The notes: generated by a model not told the origin, from the letters alone. 9,128 nt of DNA from Balneolaceae bacterium (GCA_007127395.1 SKZL01000067.1:1-9128), one strand, 5' to 3'. Shown: positions 1-7,057, counted from the stretch's first letter. Translations and numbers: made by a program.

Positions 1-32
1 AGAAACAACATCTTTGAAACCGTTCGCTTTTT

Positions 33-632
33 ATGCTTTCACTGACGCTTTGGATTATCCTACTTAATATTATCATCTCCTTGTATGCGCTCTATGTAGA
101 TGGACGTGTTTTTGATAAAGGGATGTTGCGGCCGTATCGCATGATCCGAAAGCAGACTTGGTATGAGGTGATCACCTCCGGATTTCTTCATGCAAATCTG
201 ACCCATCTGCTGGTGAATATGTTTGTGCTCTACTTTTTCGGCTCTGTCATGGAGGGTGTATTAGGCCCGGTTCACTTTTTGATGCTCTACTTTAGCGGAC
301 TGTTGGTTTCATCCATTCCATCAATGGTGAAACATAGAGATAATCCCGATTATGCGACCATTGGCGCATCCGGGGCTGTTGAAGCGGTGCTTTTTAGTTT
401 TATCTTTGTCTTCCCGACCGAAAAATTAATGCTCATACTTCTTCCAATCCCAATACCGGCCTGGTTTTTTGGATTGGCGTTTCTGGCGTACAGTATTTTT
501 GAAGGGAGAAGAGGCAAGGGAAATGTGAATCATGCCGCTCATATTGCAGGTGCGGTTTGGGGGATTGTTTACCTGATCTTTTTTGTGCCCAATAGTGTGG
601 ATCATATTTTGACGATCTTTGGGTTGATTTAG
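33..632 (+). CDS. Rhomboid family intramembrane serine protease
   Basis: Predicted polytopic inner-membrane protease that cleaves substrate transmembrane helices within the bilayer. The 199-residue protein is very hydrophobic, with about six membrane segments (roughly 2-21, 57-78, 80-97, 113-128, 132-152 and 166-185), the minimal bacterial rhomboid core. The family signature is present: the HxxxN oxyanion motif (H58, N62, in HLLVNM), the catalytic serine in GASGAV (S113) and the catalytic histidine in AHIAGAVWG (H170). The conserved loop-1 region before helix 2 (residues about 30-56) is also present. The start is the first ATG after an in-frame stop at 15-17, so the N-terminus cannot extend much further; no clear Shine-Dalgarno site is seen. 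It stands alone, read towards the oppositely oriented serC. The substrate cannot be told from sequence. Family assignment is firm; the physiological role is unknown. Confidence 0.93.
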   Translation: MLSLTLWIILLNIIISLYALYVDGRVFDKGMLRPYRMIRKQTWYEVITSGFLHANLTHLLVNMFVLYFFGSVMEGVLGPVHFLMLYFSGLLVSSIPSMVKHRDNPDYATIGASGAVEAVLFSFIFVFPTEKLMLILLPIPIPAWFFGLAFLAYSIFEGRRGKGNVNHAAHIAGAVWGIVYLIFFVPNSVDHILTIFGLI

Positions 633-654
633 GGCGAGGTTCAGGGGATTCAGG

Positions 655-697
655 GTTCAAGTGGGGCTATTTATGAAATGACTTGAACATTTTTTTT
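655..697 (+). terminator. Probable intrinsic terminator of the rhomboid gene
   Basis: A perfect 8-bp inverted repeat, GTTCAAGT (655-662) and ACTTGAAC (681-688), encloses an 18-nt loop and is followed by A then a run of eight T (690-697). It lies 22 bp after the rhomboid stop codon. The stem is AT-rich and the loop long, so the termination would be weak. Confidence 0.5.
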
Positions 698-810
698 AGT
701 ATGTCAGGAGATAAACCATATTAATAAGCCGGATGGACTTTAAGTAAACTTTTGAACCGCTACGCTTTGCCGTTTACATCCTTGCGGTTACTTTCTGCCA
801 CAAAGGATTT

Positions 811-882
811 TAAAAAATGAGGCCACCCCGGATTTGGTACAGATTGTTTCTTGATACTTTAACCAAAACCGGGGAGACCTCA
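811..882 (-). terminator. Long imperfect stem-loop with T-run, likely serC terminator
   Basis: Arms at 818-838 and 862-882 match at 18 of 21 positions and enclose a 23-nt loop. Read on the minus strand, downstream of serC, the GC-rich stem is followed directly by six T (812-817 on the plus strand are A), which fits a factor-independent terminator. It sits 76 bp after the serC stop codon. The stem is longer and the loop larger than usual. The outer TGAGG...CCTCA ends also resemble the TG...CA tips of some insertion-sequence ends, so the element may be a MITE-like remnant that now works as a terminator. Confidence 0.6.
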
Positions 883-958
883 CATAAATCAAGCAGATGT
901 AGTACACATAACAATGGGTCTGCATGGTAACACCTAAACCACCACTTAAGGTGTAATA

Positions 959-2038
959 TCAACCGTTTTTGGAACGGAACTGCTGCATGAAGCTGACAAG
1001 TGCTTTGACACTGTCGAGTTCACAGGCATTATAGATACTTGCACGAATGCCGCCCACACTGCGGTGGCCTTTGAGTGCAGAGAGATTATGTTCAGCCGCT
1101 TCTGCCAGAAAACGTTTTTCGAGATCTTCACTCTGCAACCGGAAAGTTACATTCATGAGTGATCTGGAAGCTTTATCAACGGTACCTCTGTAGAAGTCAT
1201 CTTTATCGATCTCATCGTAGAGAATCCCGCCTTTCTGCTCATTATATTTTTCAAAATATGTGAGTCCGCCTTTCTCTTCAATCCACTCCAGAACATAATT
1301 CACCATATAAACAGCGAAGACCGGTGGTGTATTGAATAGTTTTTGAATATGCGTTCGGTAGTTGAGCATCGTCGGCATCTCATCGGTAACCTGATTCTCC
1401 AGAAATGATTTTCGGATCATGACGACGGTTACTCCGGACGGCCCCAGATTCTTTTGGGCACCGGCATAGATCAACCCATATTTGTCCAGATCAATCGGAC
1501 GTGATAGAAAATCGGAGGATGCATCACAAACAAGCAGTGAACCGTTTGTTGCGGGCTCTTTGCGGAACTGTGTGCCGAAGATGGTGTTGTTGCTGGTGAA
1601 ATGTGTATAGACAGCATTGTCGGATGGCTGAAGCTGATCATCTGTAGGTACAAATGAGTAGTTACTCTCCTTACTGCTGAATGGGACATGCACATTCCCG
1701 AAAAATTTGGCCTCTTTGATTGCTTTTGAAGACCATGAGCCGGTATCGATGTAGTCTGCGGTCTGATCTGAACTCAGGAAGTTTTGAGGAACCATCATAA
1801 ATTGGGTGCTGGCGCCACCTTGCAGAAAGAGAATTTCCCAGTCATCATCTGCACCTGTGATACGCTTCAGGCGTTTTGCAGCAGTTTCGTTGATCTCAGT
1901 ATATTCAGGGCCCCTGTGACTCATCTCAATAATTGAGGCTCCTTTTCCTTGATAATTGACAAGCTCTTTCTCAGCTTTTTGAAGGACAGGCAGTGGCAAA
2001 ACAGCCGGCCCGGCGCTAAAGTTATGTAATCGTTTCAT
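959..2038 (-). CDS. serC: Phosphoserine aminotransferase
   Basis: PLP-dependent cytosolic enzyme of serine biosynthesis, converting 3-phosphohydroxypyruvate plus glutamate to O-phosphoserine plus 2-oxoglutarate; the family also acts on the equivalent step of PLP synthesis in some bacteria. At 359 residues it has the usual SerC length. Visible motifs are the N-terminal FSAGPA (7-12), MSHRG (39-43), the phosphate-binding GGAS (74-77), W102 in DTGSWSSKA which stacks on PLP in the family, D172 in CDASSDFLSRP for the pyridine nitrogen, and the Schiff-base lysine K196 in YAGAQKNLGPSG. NTPP (236-239) and HRSVGGIRASIYN (about 326-338) are also typical. The ATG has no strong Shine-Dalgarno site. It lies 71 bp downstream of a DUF1015 gene on the same strand and no strong promoter is seen between them, so co-transcription is likely. 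serA is not in the window. Confidence 0.97.
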   Translation of the reverse strand: MKRLHNFSAGPAVLPLPVLQKAEKELVNYQGKGASIIEMSHRGPEYTEINETAAKRLKRITGADDDWEILFLQGGASTQFMMVPQNFLSSDQTADYIDTGSWSSKAIKEAKFFGNVHVPFSSKESNYSFVPTDDQLQPSDNAVYTHFTSNNTIFGTQFRKEPATNGSLLVCDASSDFLSRPIDLDKYGLIYAGAQKNLGPSGVTVVMIRKSFLENQVTDEMPTMLNYRTHIQKLFNTPPVFAVYMVNYVLEWIEEKGGLTYFEKYNEQKGGILYDEIDKDDFYRGTVDKASRSLMNVTFRLQSEDLEKRFLAEAAEHNLSALKGHRSVGGIRASIYNACELDSVKALVSFMQQFRSKNG

Positions 2039-2093
2039 CTGTGTGATTGTTTGAATTAGATTGCGTTTGATATTTGGAATCGTTGTTTAGATC

Positions 2094-2110
2094 ATCCGGG
2101 CTGTCCGGAT
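2094..2110 (-). other. Short hairpin between DUF1015 gene and serC
   Basis: A perfect 6-bp inverted repeat, ATCCGG (2094-2099) and CCGGAT (2105-2110) with a 5-nt loop, sits at the DUF1015 stop codon. On the transcribed minus strand no T-run follows, so it is not a standard terminator. It could stabilise mRNA ends or modulate read-through into serC. The role is inferred. Confidence 0.4.
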
Positions 2111-3321
2111 CAAAAGGTGTGAACGATAAAACCTGATTTGATTTTAGGTTCAAACCATGTGGATTTTGGTGGCATCAACTCCCCGTTGTCAGAGACATCG
2201 ATCAGCTCTTCAATACTTGTTGGGTACATACTGATCGCCAGTTCCACCTTACCGGTGTTGACAAGTTTTTCCAGTTCTGCGGTTCCTCTGATACCACCGA
2301 CGAATGATATGTTATCATCTGTCCGTGGATTTTGAATACCGAACAGCGGTTCTAAAAGGCCATCTTGCAGCCTGGCTACATCCAGTGTGGAGACGGTATC
2401 CGACCCTTTTGCTTCCGGTAAGTTCATAGACCACCATTTACCGTGTGTATAGATTGAGACGCGCCCTTTCTCTGCAGGTTCCTTCTCATCAGTTGGTGTG
2501 AGTCCAAAATCACTCTTCAGTTTTTCAAACTGTTCGGATGTGATTTTTTTGATCACACGGTTGTATGGCAGAATTCTCATCTGATCCATCGGAAAGAGGA
2601 CGACCGGGAAATACTCAAACTCCGATTCGCCGGGGAAAGCACCGCTCTTTTTACGGAGTTCCTCTGCCACGCGGGAGGCACTTTTACAACGGTGGTGACC
2701 ATCTGCGACATAGAGATTCGGTATAGCGGCAAACCCTTCCACAAAGTCGACCGTAGAGTATGTTTTCCAGATGCGGTGGATCACGCCGCCTTCCCCTTTG
2801 TGTTCAATCAGGGGAGGGACTGTAAGGGTGATTTTTTCAATATGAAAAGAGATATCTGCTGTATCTCTGAAAGTAAGCATCACCGGTTCTGCGTGTGCTT
2901 CCTGAGTAAGAATATGCCGGGTACGATCATCCTCCTTGTCGGGGCGGGTGAGTTCATGCTTCAGTATCACATCATTGTCATAATCCTCAACCGATGCGCA
3001 GGTAAAAACCCCCGTCTGAATATGATCGCCGCTCTCAAGCTGGTAGAGATAGATTGCGTGCCTCTCATCCTGCTCATAGATATCTGAATTAAGAAGCCGC
3101 TTCAGGTTTTCTGCACCTTTTTCATAGACAGAATCGTCATTAAATGGAGTTCCTTCCGGCAGATCGATCTCAGGACGGATCACATAAAGAAAACTATCGG
3201 GTTTGCCGTTTGCCATCTCAGCAGCCTCTTCGGTGCTGATTACATCGTAAGGTACGCAGGCGACTTCATCAGCTTTATCAGTTTTTGGAAGCCACCCCTT
3301 GAATGGATGAATAATTGCCAT
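2110..3321 (-). CDS. DUF1015 family protein, ParB/Srx-like motif
   Basis: A 403-residue protein of the DUF1015 family, usually about 400 residues and frequently encoded next to serine-biosynthesis genes. Seen here are the N-terminal PFKGWLPK (6-13), VPYDVIST (23-30), the charged KHELTRPDKEDDRTRH block (121-136), ADGHHR (206-211) and the C-terminal MPPKSTWFEPKIKSG block (383-397). The DGHHRxxxA motif resembles the DGxHR motif of ParB/sulfiredoxin-fold proteins, a fold that includes free-serine kinases (SerK of Thermococcus, SbnI of Staphylococcus). Position directly upstream of serC suggests a job in O-phosphoserine or serine metabolism. A serine kinase activity is therefore a reasonable hypothesis, but it is inference and not shown by the sequence. 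No signal peptide or membrane segment is seen, so it is cytosolic. It is divergent from the DUF1844 gene across about 100 bp. Family assignment is strong, function open. Confidence 0.9.
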   Translation of the reverse strand: MAIIHPFKGWLPKTDKADEVACVPYDVISTEEAAEMANGKPDSFLYVIRPEIDLPEGTPFNDDSVYEKGAENLKRLLNSDIYEQDERHAIYLYQLESGDHIQTGVFTCASVEDYDNDVILKHELTRPDKEDDRTRHILTQEAHAEPVMLTFRDTADISFHIEKITLTVPPLIEHKGEGGVIHRIWKTYSTVDFVEGFAAIPNLYVADGHHRCKSASRVAEELRKKSGAFPGESEFEYFPVVLFPMDQMRILPYNRVIKKITSEQFEKLKSDFGLTPTDEKEPAEKGRVSIYTHGKWWSMNLPEAKGSDTVSTLDVARLQDGLLEPLFGIQNPRTDDNISFVGGIRGTAELEKLVNTGKVELAISMYPTSIEELIDVSDNGELMPPKSTWFEPKIKSGFIVHTF

Positions 3322-3351
3322 AGATTTATTTCATTTTCTTATTTTTTTATG

Positions 3352-3361
3352 TACTTAAGTA
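3352..3361. promoter_or_regulatory. 10-bp palindrome in divergent promoter region
   Basis: TACTTAAGTA is a perfect palindrome lying in the AT-rich gap (3322-3424) between the divergent DUF1015 and DUF1844 genes, where both promoters must lie. It could be an operator, but at this length in AT-rich DNA chance is a serious alternative. I could not place either promoter with confidence. Confidence 0.25.
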
Positions 3362-3406
3362 TACAAACTCTTTAACTTTTGAGCGTATAGAATCTTAACA
3401 TAAATC

Positions 3407-3412
3407 AAAGGA
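3407..3412 (+). promoter_or_regulatory. Ribosome binding site of the DUF1844 gene
   Basis: AAAGGA ends 12 nt before the ATG at 3425. The spacing is slightly long. It supports this ATG as the start. Confidence 0.5.
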
Positions 3413-3424
3413 AATTTCTGAACG

Positions 3425-3775
3425 ATGAGTGAGAATCTGAATAGTGATCAACAGCAACAACTTCTTTTTATGATGCTTCTGCAGCAGCATGAGCAGATAG
3501 CGATGATGGGTATGGGGAAAATTAAAAACCCTGTCACAGATAAAGTGGAGCGGGACCTGAACTCTGCCAAGTATGCGATTGACACCCTGGTGATGCTTGA
3601 AAATTTCACAAAGGGTAACCTGAGCAAAGAGCTGGAGGGCTATTTGAGGCAAATTCTAACGAATTTACGGCTCAATTATGCCGATGAGAAGAAAAAAGAT
3701 CCTTCTAAAGAGAAGAAAGAGGAGCAGGAGTCAGCAAAGGGTGATGAATCGTCCGAAGAGAAGAAAGAACAGTAG
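3425..3775 (+). CDS. DUF1844 domain-containing protein
   Basis: A small protein of 116 residues. Residues about 8-90 match the DUF1844 pattern: a helical stretch rich in Gln and Met (LLFMMLLQQHEQIAMMGMG), then NP (35-36), DLNSAKYAIDTLVMLENFTKGNLS (44-67) and ELEGYLRQILTNLRLNY (69-85). The family is widespread in bacteria and has no settled function. The last 30 residues or so form a very polar, Lys/Glu-rich tail that is probably disordered. No transmembrane segment or catalytic motif is seen. The Nudix gene starts 28 bp downstream on the same strand, so the two are probably one operon. Its C-terminal tail is also open in a second frame because of repeated AAG/GAA codons, which makes an artificial extension of the Nudix reading frame. 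Confidence 0.88.
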   Translation: MSENLNSDQQQQLLFMMLLQQHEQIAMMGMGKIKNPVTDKVERDLNSAKYAIDTLVMLENFTKGNLSKELEGYLRQILTNLRLNYADEKKKDPSKEKKEEQESAKGDESSEEKKEQ

Positions 3776-3790
3776 TAAAATTGTCTTAAT

Positions 3791-3795
3791 AAGGA
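3791..3795 (+). promoter_or_regulatory. Shine-Dalgarno site setting the Nudix start
   Basis: AAGGA stands 8 nt before the ATG at 3804 and overlaps the in-frame ATG at 3795, which has no site of its own. This favours 3804 as the start and rejects the longer open frame that begins at 3678 inside the DUF1844 gene. Confidence 0.65.
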
Positions 3796-3803
3796 TGATA
3801 AAA

Positions 3804-4232
3804 ATGAAAGCTGCGGGTGGAGTTATCATACGTCAGAGTCATGGCTCTGAGCGGATTCAGCGGGAAGTGCTGCTGATCCGTCGAAATGGCGTATGGGACC
3901 TGCCAAAGGGGAAACTGGAATCGGGTGAAAGTATCGATGAGTGCGCCATACGTGAAGTTGAGGAGGAGACCGGCGTGAAACCCCTTCAGTTGCTTCAACC
4001 GCTTTGTGAGACGTTTCATACCTATCGCGAAGATGGAACTGATATTGAAAAGAGCACACAGTGGTATCTGATGAGCGCAGAACAGGAGGATGCGTTTCAG
4101 GATATGGTGCCACAGCGGGAGGCGGGGATCACCGAACTTCGCTGGGAATCTATTGAGCCTGCATTGGAGTTGGTTCACTACGATAACCTGAAGCAGGTGA
4201 TGCAAAAAGTGGCAGATGCTGTATCACCCTGA
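3804..4232 (+). CDS. Nudix hydrolase
   Basis: A 142-residue cytosolic pyrophosphohydrolase of the MutT/Nudix superfamily, acting on a nucleoside diphosphate linked to another moiety. The Nudix box is complete: from G36 (GKLESGE), through R50 E51, to EEETGV (53-58), matching Gx5Ex7REUxEExGU, with the Glu cluster that binds the divalent metal. The preceding WDLPKGK (31-37) is common in Ap4A/diphosphoinositol-type and general housekeeping Nudix proteins, so dinucleoside polyphosphate is one plausible substrate; the substrate cannot be fixed from sequence. The length is typical for a single-domain member. The start at 3804 is chosen because an AAGGA site lies 8 nt upstream and the protein then begins MKAAGGVIIR, as in relatives. 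It is probably co-transcribed with the DUF1844 gene and ends at the shared terminator that follows. Confidence 0.93.
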   Translation: MKAAGGVIIRQSHGSERIQREVLLIRRNGVWDLPKGKLESGESIDECAIREVEEETGVKPLQLLQPLCETFHTYREDGTDIEKSTQWYLMSAEQEDAFQDMVPQREAGITELRWESIEPALELVHYDNLKQVMQKVADAVSP

Positions 4233-4260
4233 TAGTCACATGTGCCGGCCGGAAAAGGAA

Positions 4261-4305
4261 TAAAAAAAGGGTGCAACCTTTCAGCTACACCCTTTGAATC
4301 TTTTT
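4261..4305. terminator. Bidirectional intrinsic terminator
   Basis: An 8-bp stem AAAGGGTG (4266-4273) / CACCCTTT (4288-4295) with a 14-nt loop lies between the convergent Nudix and tonB genes. On the minus strand the stem runs into seven T (4262-4268 are A on plus), a strong terminator for tonB. On the plus strand a T-run at 4301-4305 follows after GAATC, a weaker end for the DUF1844-Nudix transcript. Confidence 0.8.
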
Positions 4306-4329
4306 GTGATTCAGTATCGGATTGTCAGA

Positions 4330-4986
4330 TCAGTTTTGAAGTCTGAAATAGATCGGTAAACTGTACTGAACACGAACTGGGCGTCCACGCTGCATTCCAG
4401 GTGTAAATCTGGCCTGACTCACAACACGCAGTGCTTCTTCATCGGCACCACCGCCAATTCCACGCATCACAACCGGATTTTCTACTTCGCCTCGCTCATT
4501 CACAATAAACTGAATAAATACTCTTCCTTCGATACCGGCTCTACGCGCCATTTCCGGATAACGTATCTGTCTTTGAAGCTCACCAAGGCCACCGATCAGT
4601 TCCGGCATCTCCTCTACAACCACGAAGAAATCTTCATCGTCCTCATCTTCACGTGGAGGTGGCGGGGGCGGCATGCTTAGCTGCCCACCCAGATCCAGGT
4701 CACCACCGATATCAATATCCACATCTTCAATAATTTCATCATTAGGAACCTCTACCGGTATTGGCGGACGGGGAGGTGGTGGTGGAGTTTCGATCTGTCG
4801 GGTCTGAATAATCTCTTCCATCTCAACAATCTCCTGCTCATCCATAATGATCTCTTCCGGACCCAAACTGGTGAGATCGATCTTGACAGCAGCTATAAAG
4901 AGGACTAGTGTGACTATTAAACCCAATTCAAGAAAGACCGTATGGAAATTTCTTAAATCAGCATCTGGTTTTTTTCGTTCAATCAT
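4330..4986 (-). CDS. TonB family energy-transducing protein
   Basis: An inner-membrane-anchored periplasmic protein expected to couple the proton-motive force (via ExbB/ExbD) to TonB-dependent outer-membrane transporters. It has 218 residues: a short cytoplasmic N-terminus, one signal-anchor helix (about 17-35), a periplasmic linker with two poly-proline runs (five Pro at 68-72 and six at 106-111) and acidic stretches (82-98 and 113-119), and a C-terminal TonB domain (about 120-218). That domain shows the YP box (Y143 P144, in IRYPEMARRAGIEGRVFIQF), NERGEVENPVV (163-173) and the ARFTPGMQRGRPVRVQYSLPIYF end. The linker is acidic, in contrast to the Glu-Pro/Lys-Pro repeats of enterobacterial TonB. 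ExbB, ExbD and receptors are not in the window, so the partner transporter is unknown. A candidate promoter lies upstream and a strong terminator downstream, suggesting it is transcribed alone. Confidence 0.93.
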   Translation of the reverse strand: MIERKKPDADLRNFHTVFLELGLIVTLVLFIAAVKIDLTSLGPEEIIMDEQEIVEMEEIIQTRQIETPPPPPRPPIPVEVPNDEIIEDVDIDIGGDLDLGGQLSMPPPPPPREDEDDEDFFVVVEEMPELIGGLGELQRQIRYPEMARRAGIEGRVFIQFIVNERGEVENPVVMRGIGGGADEEALRVVSQARFTPGMQRGRPVRVQYSLPIYFRLQN

Positions 4987-5024
4987 AAAGCGTGTTTTGG
5001 TGTCTTTTTTTGAATTAACGGTGA

Positions 5025-5054
5025 AGTATAATTCATTTTGAGTTAAACTTCCAA
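5025..5054 (-). promoter_or_regulatory. Candidate promoter of the tonB gene
   Basis: On the minus strand TTGGAA (5049-5054) and TATACT (5025-5030) are separated by 18 bp, about 40 bp before the start codon. A small inverted repeat ACTTC/GAAGT (5047-5051 and 5056-5060) overlaps the -35 element and could be an operator. It is sigma70-like; Bacteroidota promoters often differ, so this is tentative. Confidence 0.4.
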
Positions 5055-5083
5055 CGAAGTGAGCGATTGAATATTATTTTTTA

Positions 5084-5503
5084 CTATTTCTTTACAATCA
5101 GCTCTCCAAGGATTCGATAGTTTTTCCTTATATAGTATAATACTATTGTGGCGCAAAATGTTCCCAGGATATCTGCGATGGCGTCGCCTACATCCGGAGT
5201 CCTGCCAAATGGAAGCACACCCTGCAGAATTTCAATAGTGATGCCAAAAAATGATCCCACAATAAAGACGAGAAGCAAATTTGTGTGCGTCTCTTTGAAG
5301 GAGAGGATCAACAGACCGAAGAAGAAAGTCCATCCAAAAAAGAGTGTAAAATGCCCCAGTTTGTCGTACTGATAGACAGAAAAGTCCCCGATCTGGTCTG
5401 CCGGGCTGAGTGTAAGATAGAGGATGGTCAGAGTTGCCAGAGCCAGAATGATCCCTGTCAGCAGTTTATTATTCAGAAAAATTTGAAGAAGATATTTGAT
5501 CAC
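5084..5503 (-). CDS. VanZ-like family membrane protein
   Basis: A 139-residue inner-membrane protein with about four hydrophobic segments (about 14-32, 52-68, 76-92 and 109-125). It carries the VanZ-family signature: YDKLGHF (46-52), GITIEILQ (87-94) and a loop with R101, D104, D107 and D111 (RTPDVGDAIADILG). VanZ itself gives low-level teicoplanin resistance in enterococci. Most chromosomal relatives, as here, have no known role, so resistance should not be assumed. The start is GTG (5501-5503), whose last bases overlap the nnr stop codon (GTGA); a GGAG Shine-Dalgarno sequence lies 8 nt upstream within nnr. No ATG serves better. The gene ends with tandem stops TAG TAA. It is translationally coupled to nnr, a common arrangement for small downstream membrane genes, and no functional link is evident. 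Confidence 0.87.
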   Translation of the reverse strand: MIKYLLQIFLNNKLLTGIILALATLTILYLTLSPADQIGDFSVYQYDKLGHFTLFFGWTFFFGLLILSFKETHTNLLLVFIVGSFFGITIEILQGVLPFGRTPDVGDAIADILGTFCATIVLYYIRKNYRILGELIVKK

Positions 5504-7032
5504 AGAAGATACTCCGGGCTAAAAGGTTTTATGTGATCTGCAGATTGATACCGCTTGTACCCATCCAGAAGAGCTGAAATAATTGCTTTTTCGCGGCTGG
5601 ACGTGATAGAGAGGTAGGCTGCGGCTGAACCGGCCAGTACATCGCCGAAACCGGCCCGGTTAAACATACCGGTATCATAGCCGGTGATCAGGGGTGGTTC
5701 ATTGGGCTGGGTCACAAAAAGCGGATTACCTTTCAATAGCAGAGAGATTTGATGTTTTTTGGTAAAACTTTCGGCCCACTTCAGGCGTTCCGCATCGCAA
5801 TCAGTAAAGCTTCCATTCAGCGAAGATTTTGCCTCACCGATATGAGGGGTAAAGATCCAGTTCCGCTTTATTTGTGGTGATACTGATTCAATACGTTCAA
5901 AAAAGAAGAGTGCATCCGCATCCACTATGGTATAACCGTCATGTCTCTCTAAAATTGTTGCAACCAGTTCGCCTGTGGTCTCCTCTTTGCCGATACCCGG
6001 GCCAATCAGCAGTGTACCCGGTTTCTTTTGCAGGTGCTCCAGAATCAGATCACCGTGCGATATTTTGTAAAAGAGATCATCTGTTTTTCCGACAGATATC
6101 TTGATAATCTCCGGCAGGTGGTGTTCATAAACAGGCATCAATCCGGCCGGGCTGTAGAGGATGACAGCGCCCGCACCGCGATTCCATGCACTTTGGGCAG
6201 CCATAACTGCGGCACCAGTCAGACCGCTGGAACCTGCGATAATGTGTACCACGCCACCGTCATACTTATGACGCGCTTCTCGTGTTGGAAGGTGAAGGGA
6301 TTCTAACAGGCTCTCGTCGATCAATCGTGTATTCGGTTCAGGAAAGAGATGTTTTGGAAACGGAAGCTGTACCAGCTCGACAGTTCCGGAGAGTTCTCTG
6401 CCTTGGTTCAAGTAGAAGCCCTGTTTGTTTGTGCCAAACGAAAATGTGATATGTGCGGAGATTGCGGATCCATGGATATTACCCGTGTCGCCATTGAGTC
6501 CGGTAGGGATATCCATGGAGTAGATCAAAGCGGCGGATTGGTTGATTTTCCGGATCAGGCCGGGCAGTGGATCGCGAAGCTCGCCTGAGAGTCCTGTACC
6601 AAAGAGGCCGTCAACCACATAATCGAACCGATTCGGATTGATATCGCCGTGATATGGCTCAATAGTGATGGTTTGTCCGGCATCCCGACACTTTTTTAGC
6701 AGCTGGAGATTCGTTTCACAATCCTCTGAAAGGCCGGATTCACCGAAGAGCAGTATGATCGTTACGCGGTGGTTTTGTTCATTTACAAGGTAACGTGCAA
6801 CTGCCAGGGCATCACCCGCATTATTTCCTTTTCCACAGAGGAAAAGTCCGGTGCGATTTTCTCCCTGCATGGAGGCGATCCTTCGTGCAGCACCGGAAGC
6901 GGCGATCTCCATCAATGTAAAACCATCGATGCCAAAATCGGAGATGGTCTGCCGGTCCAGTTCTCTGGACTGCTCTGATGTGTAGAGCCTGTTAAAGGGT
7001 GGTATTTGCGGTTGATGTTCCATCAGATCCAT
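5500..7032 (-). CDS. nnr: Bifunctional NAD(P)HX epimerase/dehydratase
   Basis: A cytosolic metabolite-repair enzyme: the N-terminal domain epimerises R- and S-NAD(P)HX, and the C-terminal ribokinase-like domain dehydrates S-NAD(P)HX back to NAD(P)H using ADP. The 510 residues match the full bifunctional YjeF length. N-terminal domain (about 15-230): GKGNNAGDALAVAR (67-80), VDGLFGTGLSG (140-150) and MDIPTGLNGDTG (173-184). C-terminal domain (about 245-510): HKYDGGVVHIIAGSSGLTGAA (from 255), LLIGPGIG (341-348), VDADAL (370-375), TPHIGE (395-400), LLLKGNP (431-437) and the catalytic GFGDVLAG (461-468, Asp at 464). Several motifs differ from the usual forms GNNGGDGL and GMATGGSGDVL: here NNAGDA and GMFNRAGFGDVL, the latter one residue longer. 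ATG at 7030 is chosen with AGGA 10 nt upstream; M4 is an alternative. It overlaps the VanZ gene by 4 bp. Confidence 0.94.
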   Translation of the reverse strand: MDLMEHQPQIPPFNRLYTSEQSRELDRQTISDFGIDGFTLMEIAASGAARRIASMQGENRTGLFLCGKGNNAGDALAVARYLVNEQNHRVTIILLFGESGLSEDCETNLQLLKKCRDAGQTITIEPYHGDINPNRFDYVVDGLFGTGLSGELRDPLPGLIRKINQSAALIYSMDIPTGLNGDTGNIHGSAISAHITFSFGTNKQGFYLNQGRELSGTVELVQLPFPKHLFPEPNTRLIDESLLESLHLPTREARHKYDGGVVHIIAGSSGLTGAAVMAAQSAWNRGAGAVILYSPAGLMPVYEHHLPEIIKISVGKTDDLFYKISHGDLILEHLQKKPGTLLIGPGIGKEETTGELVATILERHDGYTIVDADALFFFERIESVSPQIKRNWIFTPHIGEAKSSLNGSFTDCDAERLKWAESFTKKHQISLLLKGNPLFVTQPNEPPLITGYDTGMFNRAGFGDVLAGSAAAYLSITSSREKAIISALLDGYKRYQSADHIKPFSPEYLL

Positions 7033-7057
7033 TGTACATGAGTCCTATTGATCATGA

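Larger units (their letters stand above)
633..958. other. Gene-free convergent gap between rhomboid gene and serC
   Basis: This gap of about 326 bp lies between two convergent genes. It holds the candidate rhomboid terminator, a GGTTCAG-like heptad stretch near 639-661, a widely spaced inverted pair AACCGC (755-760) / GCGGTT (784-789), the long inverted repeat at 818-882, and a small stem ACACCT (930-935) / AGGTGT (949-954) just beyond the serC stop. No open frame here resembles a known protein. Confidence 0.7.

Noticed and set aside
433..660. 75-codon minus-strand frame over the rhomboid gene
   Set aside because: It is antisense to a clear rhomboid protease and has no family resemblance.
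817..930. 37-codon open frame starting with an ATG 9 nt after AAAGGA
   Set aside because: It runs across the inverted repeat, is very short and shows no recognisable motif; the ribosome site match can be chance.
3678..3803. Upstream extension of the Nudix frame into the DUF1844 gene
   Set aside because: The added residues are a Lys/Arg-rich second-frame reading of the DUF1844 tail, and the ATG at 3804 has a well-placed AAGGA.
5084..5503. VanZ gene as a glycopeptide resistance determinant
   Set aside because: No van cluster is present; family membership alone does not support resistance, and Gram-negative envelopes already exclude these drugs.
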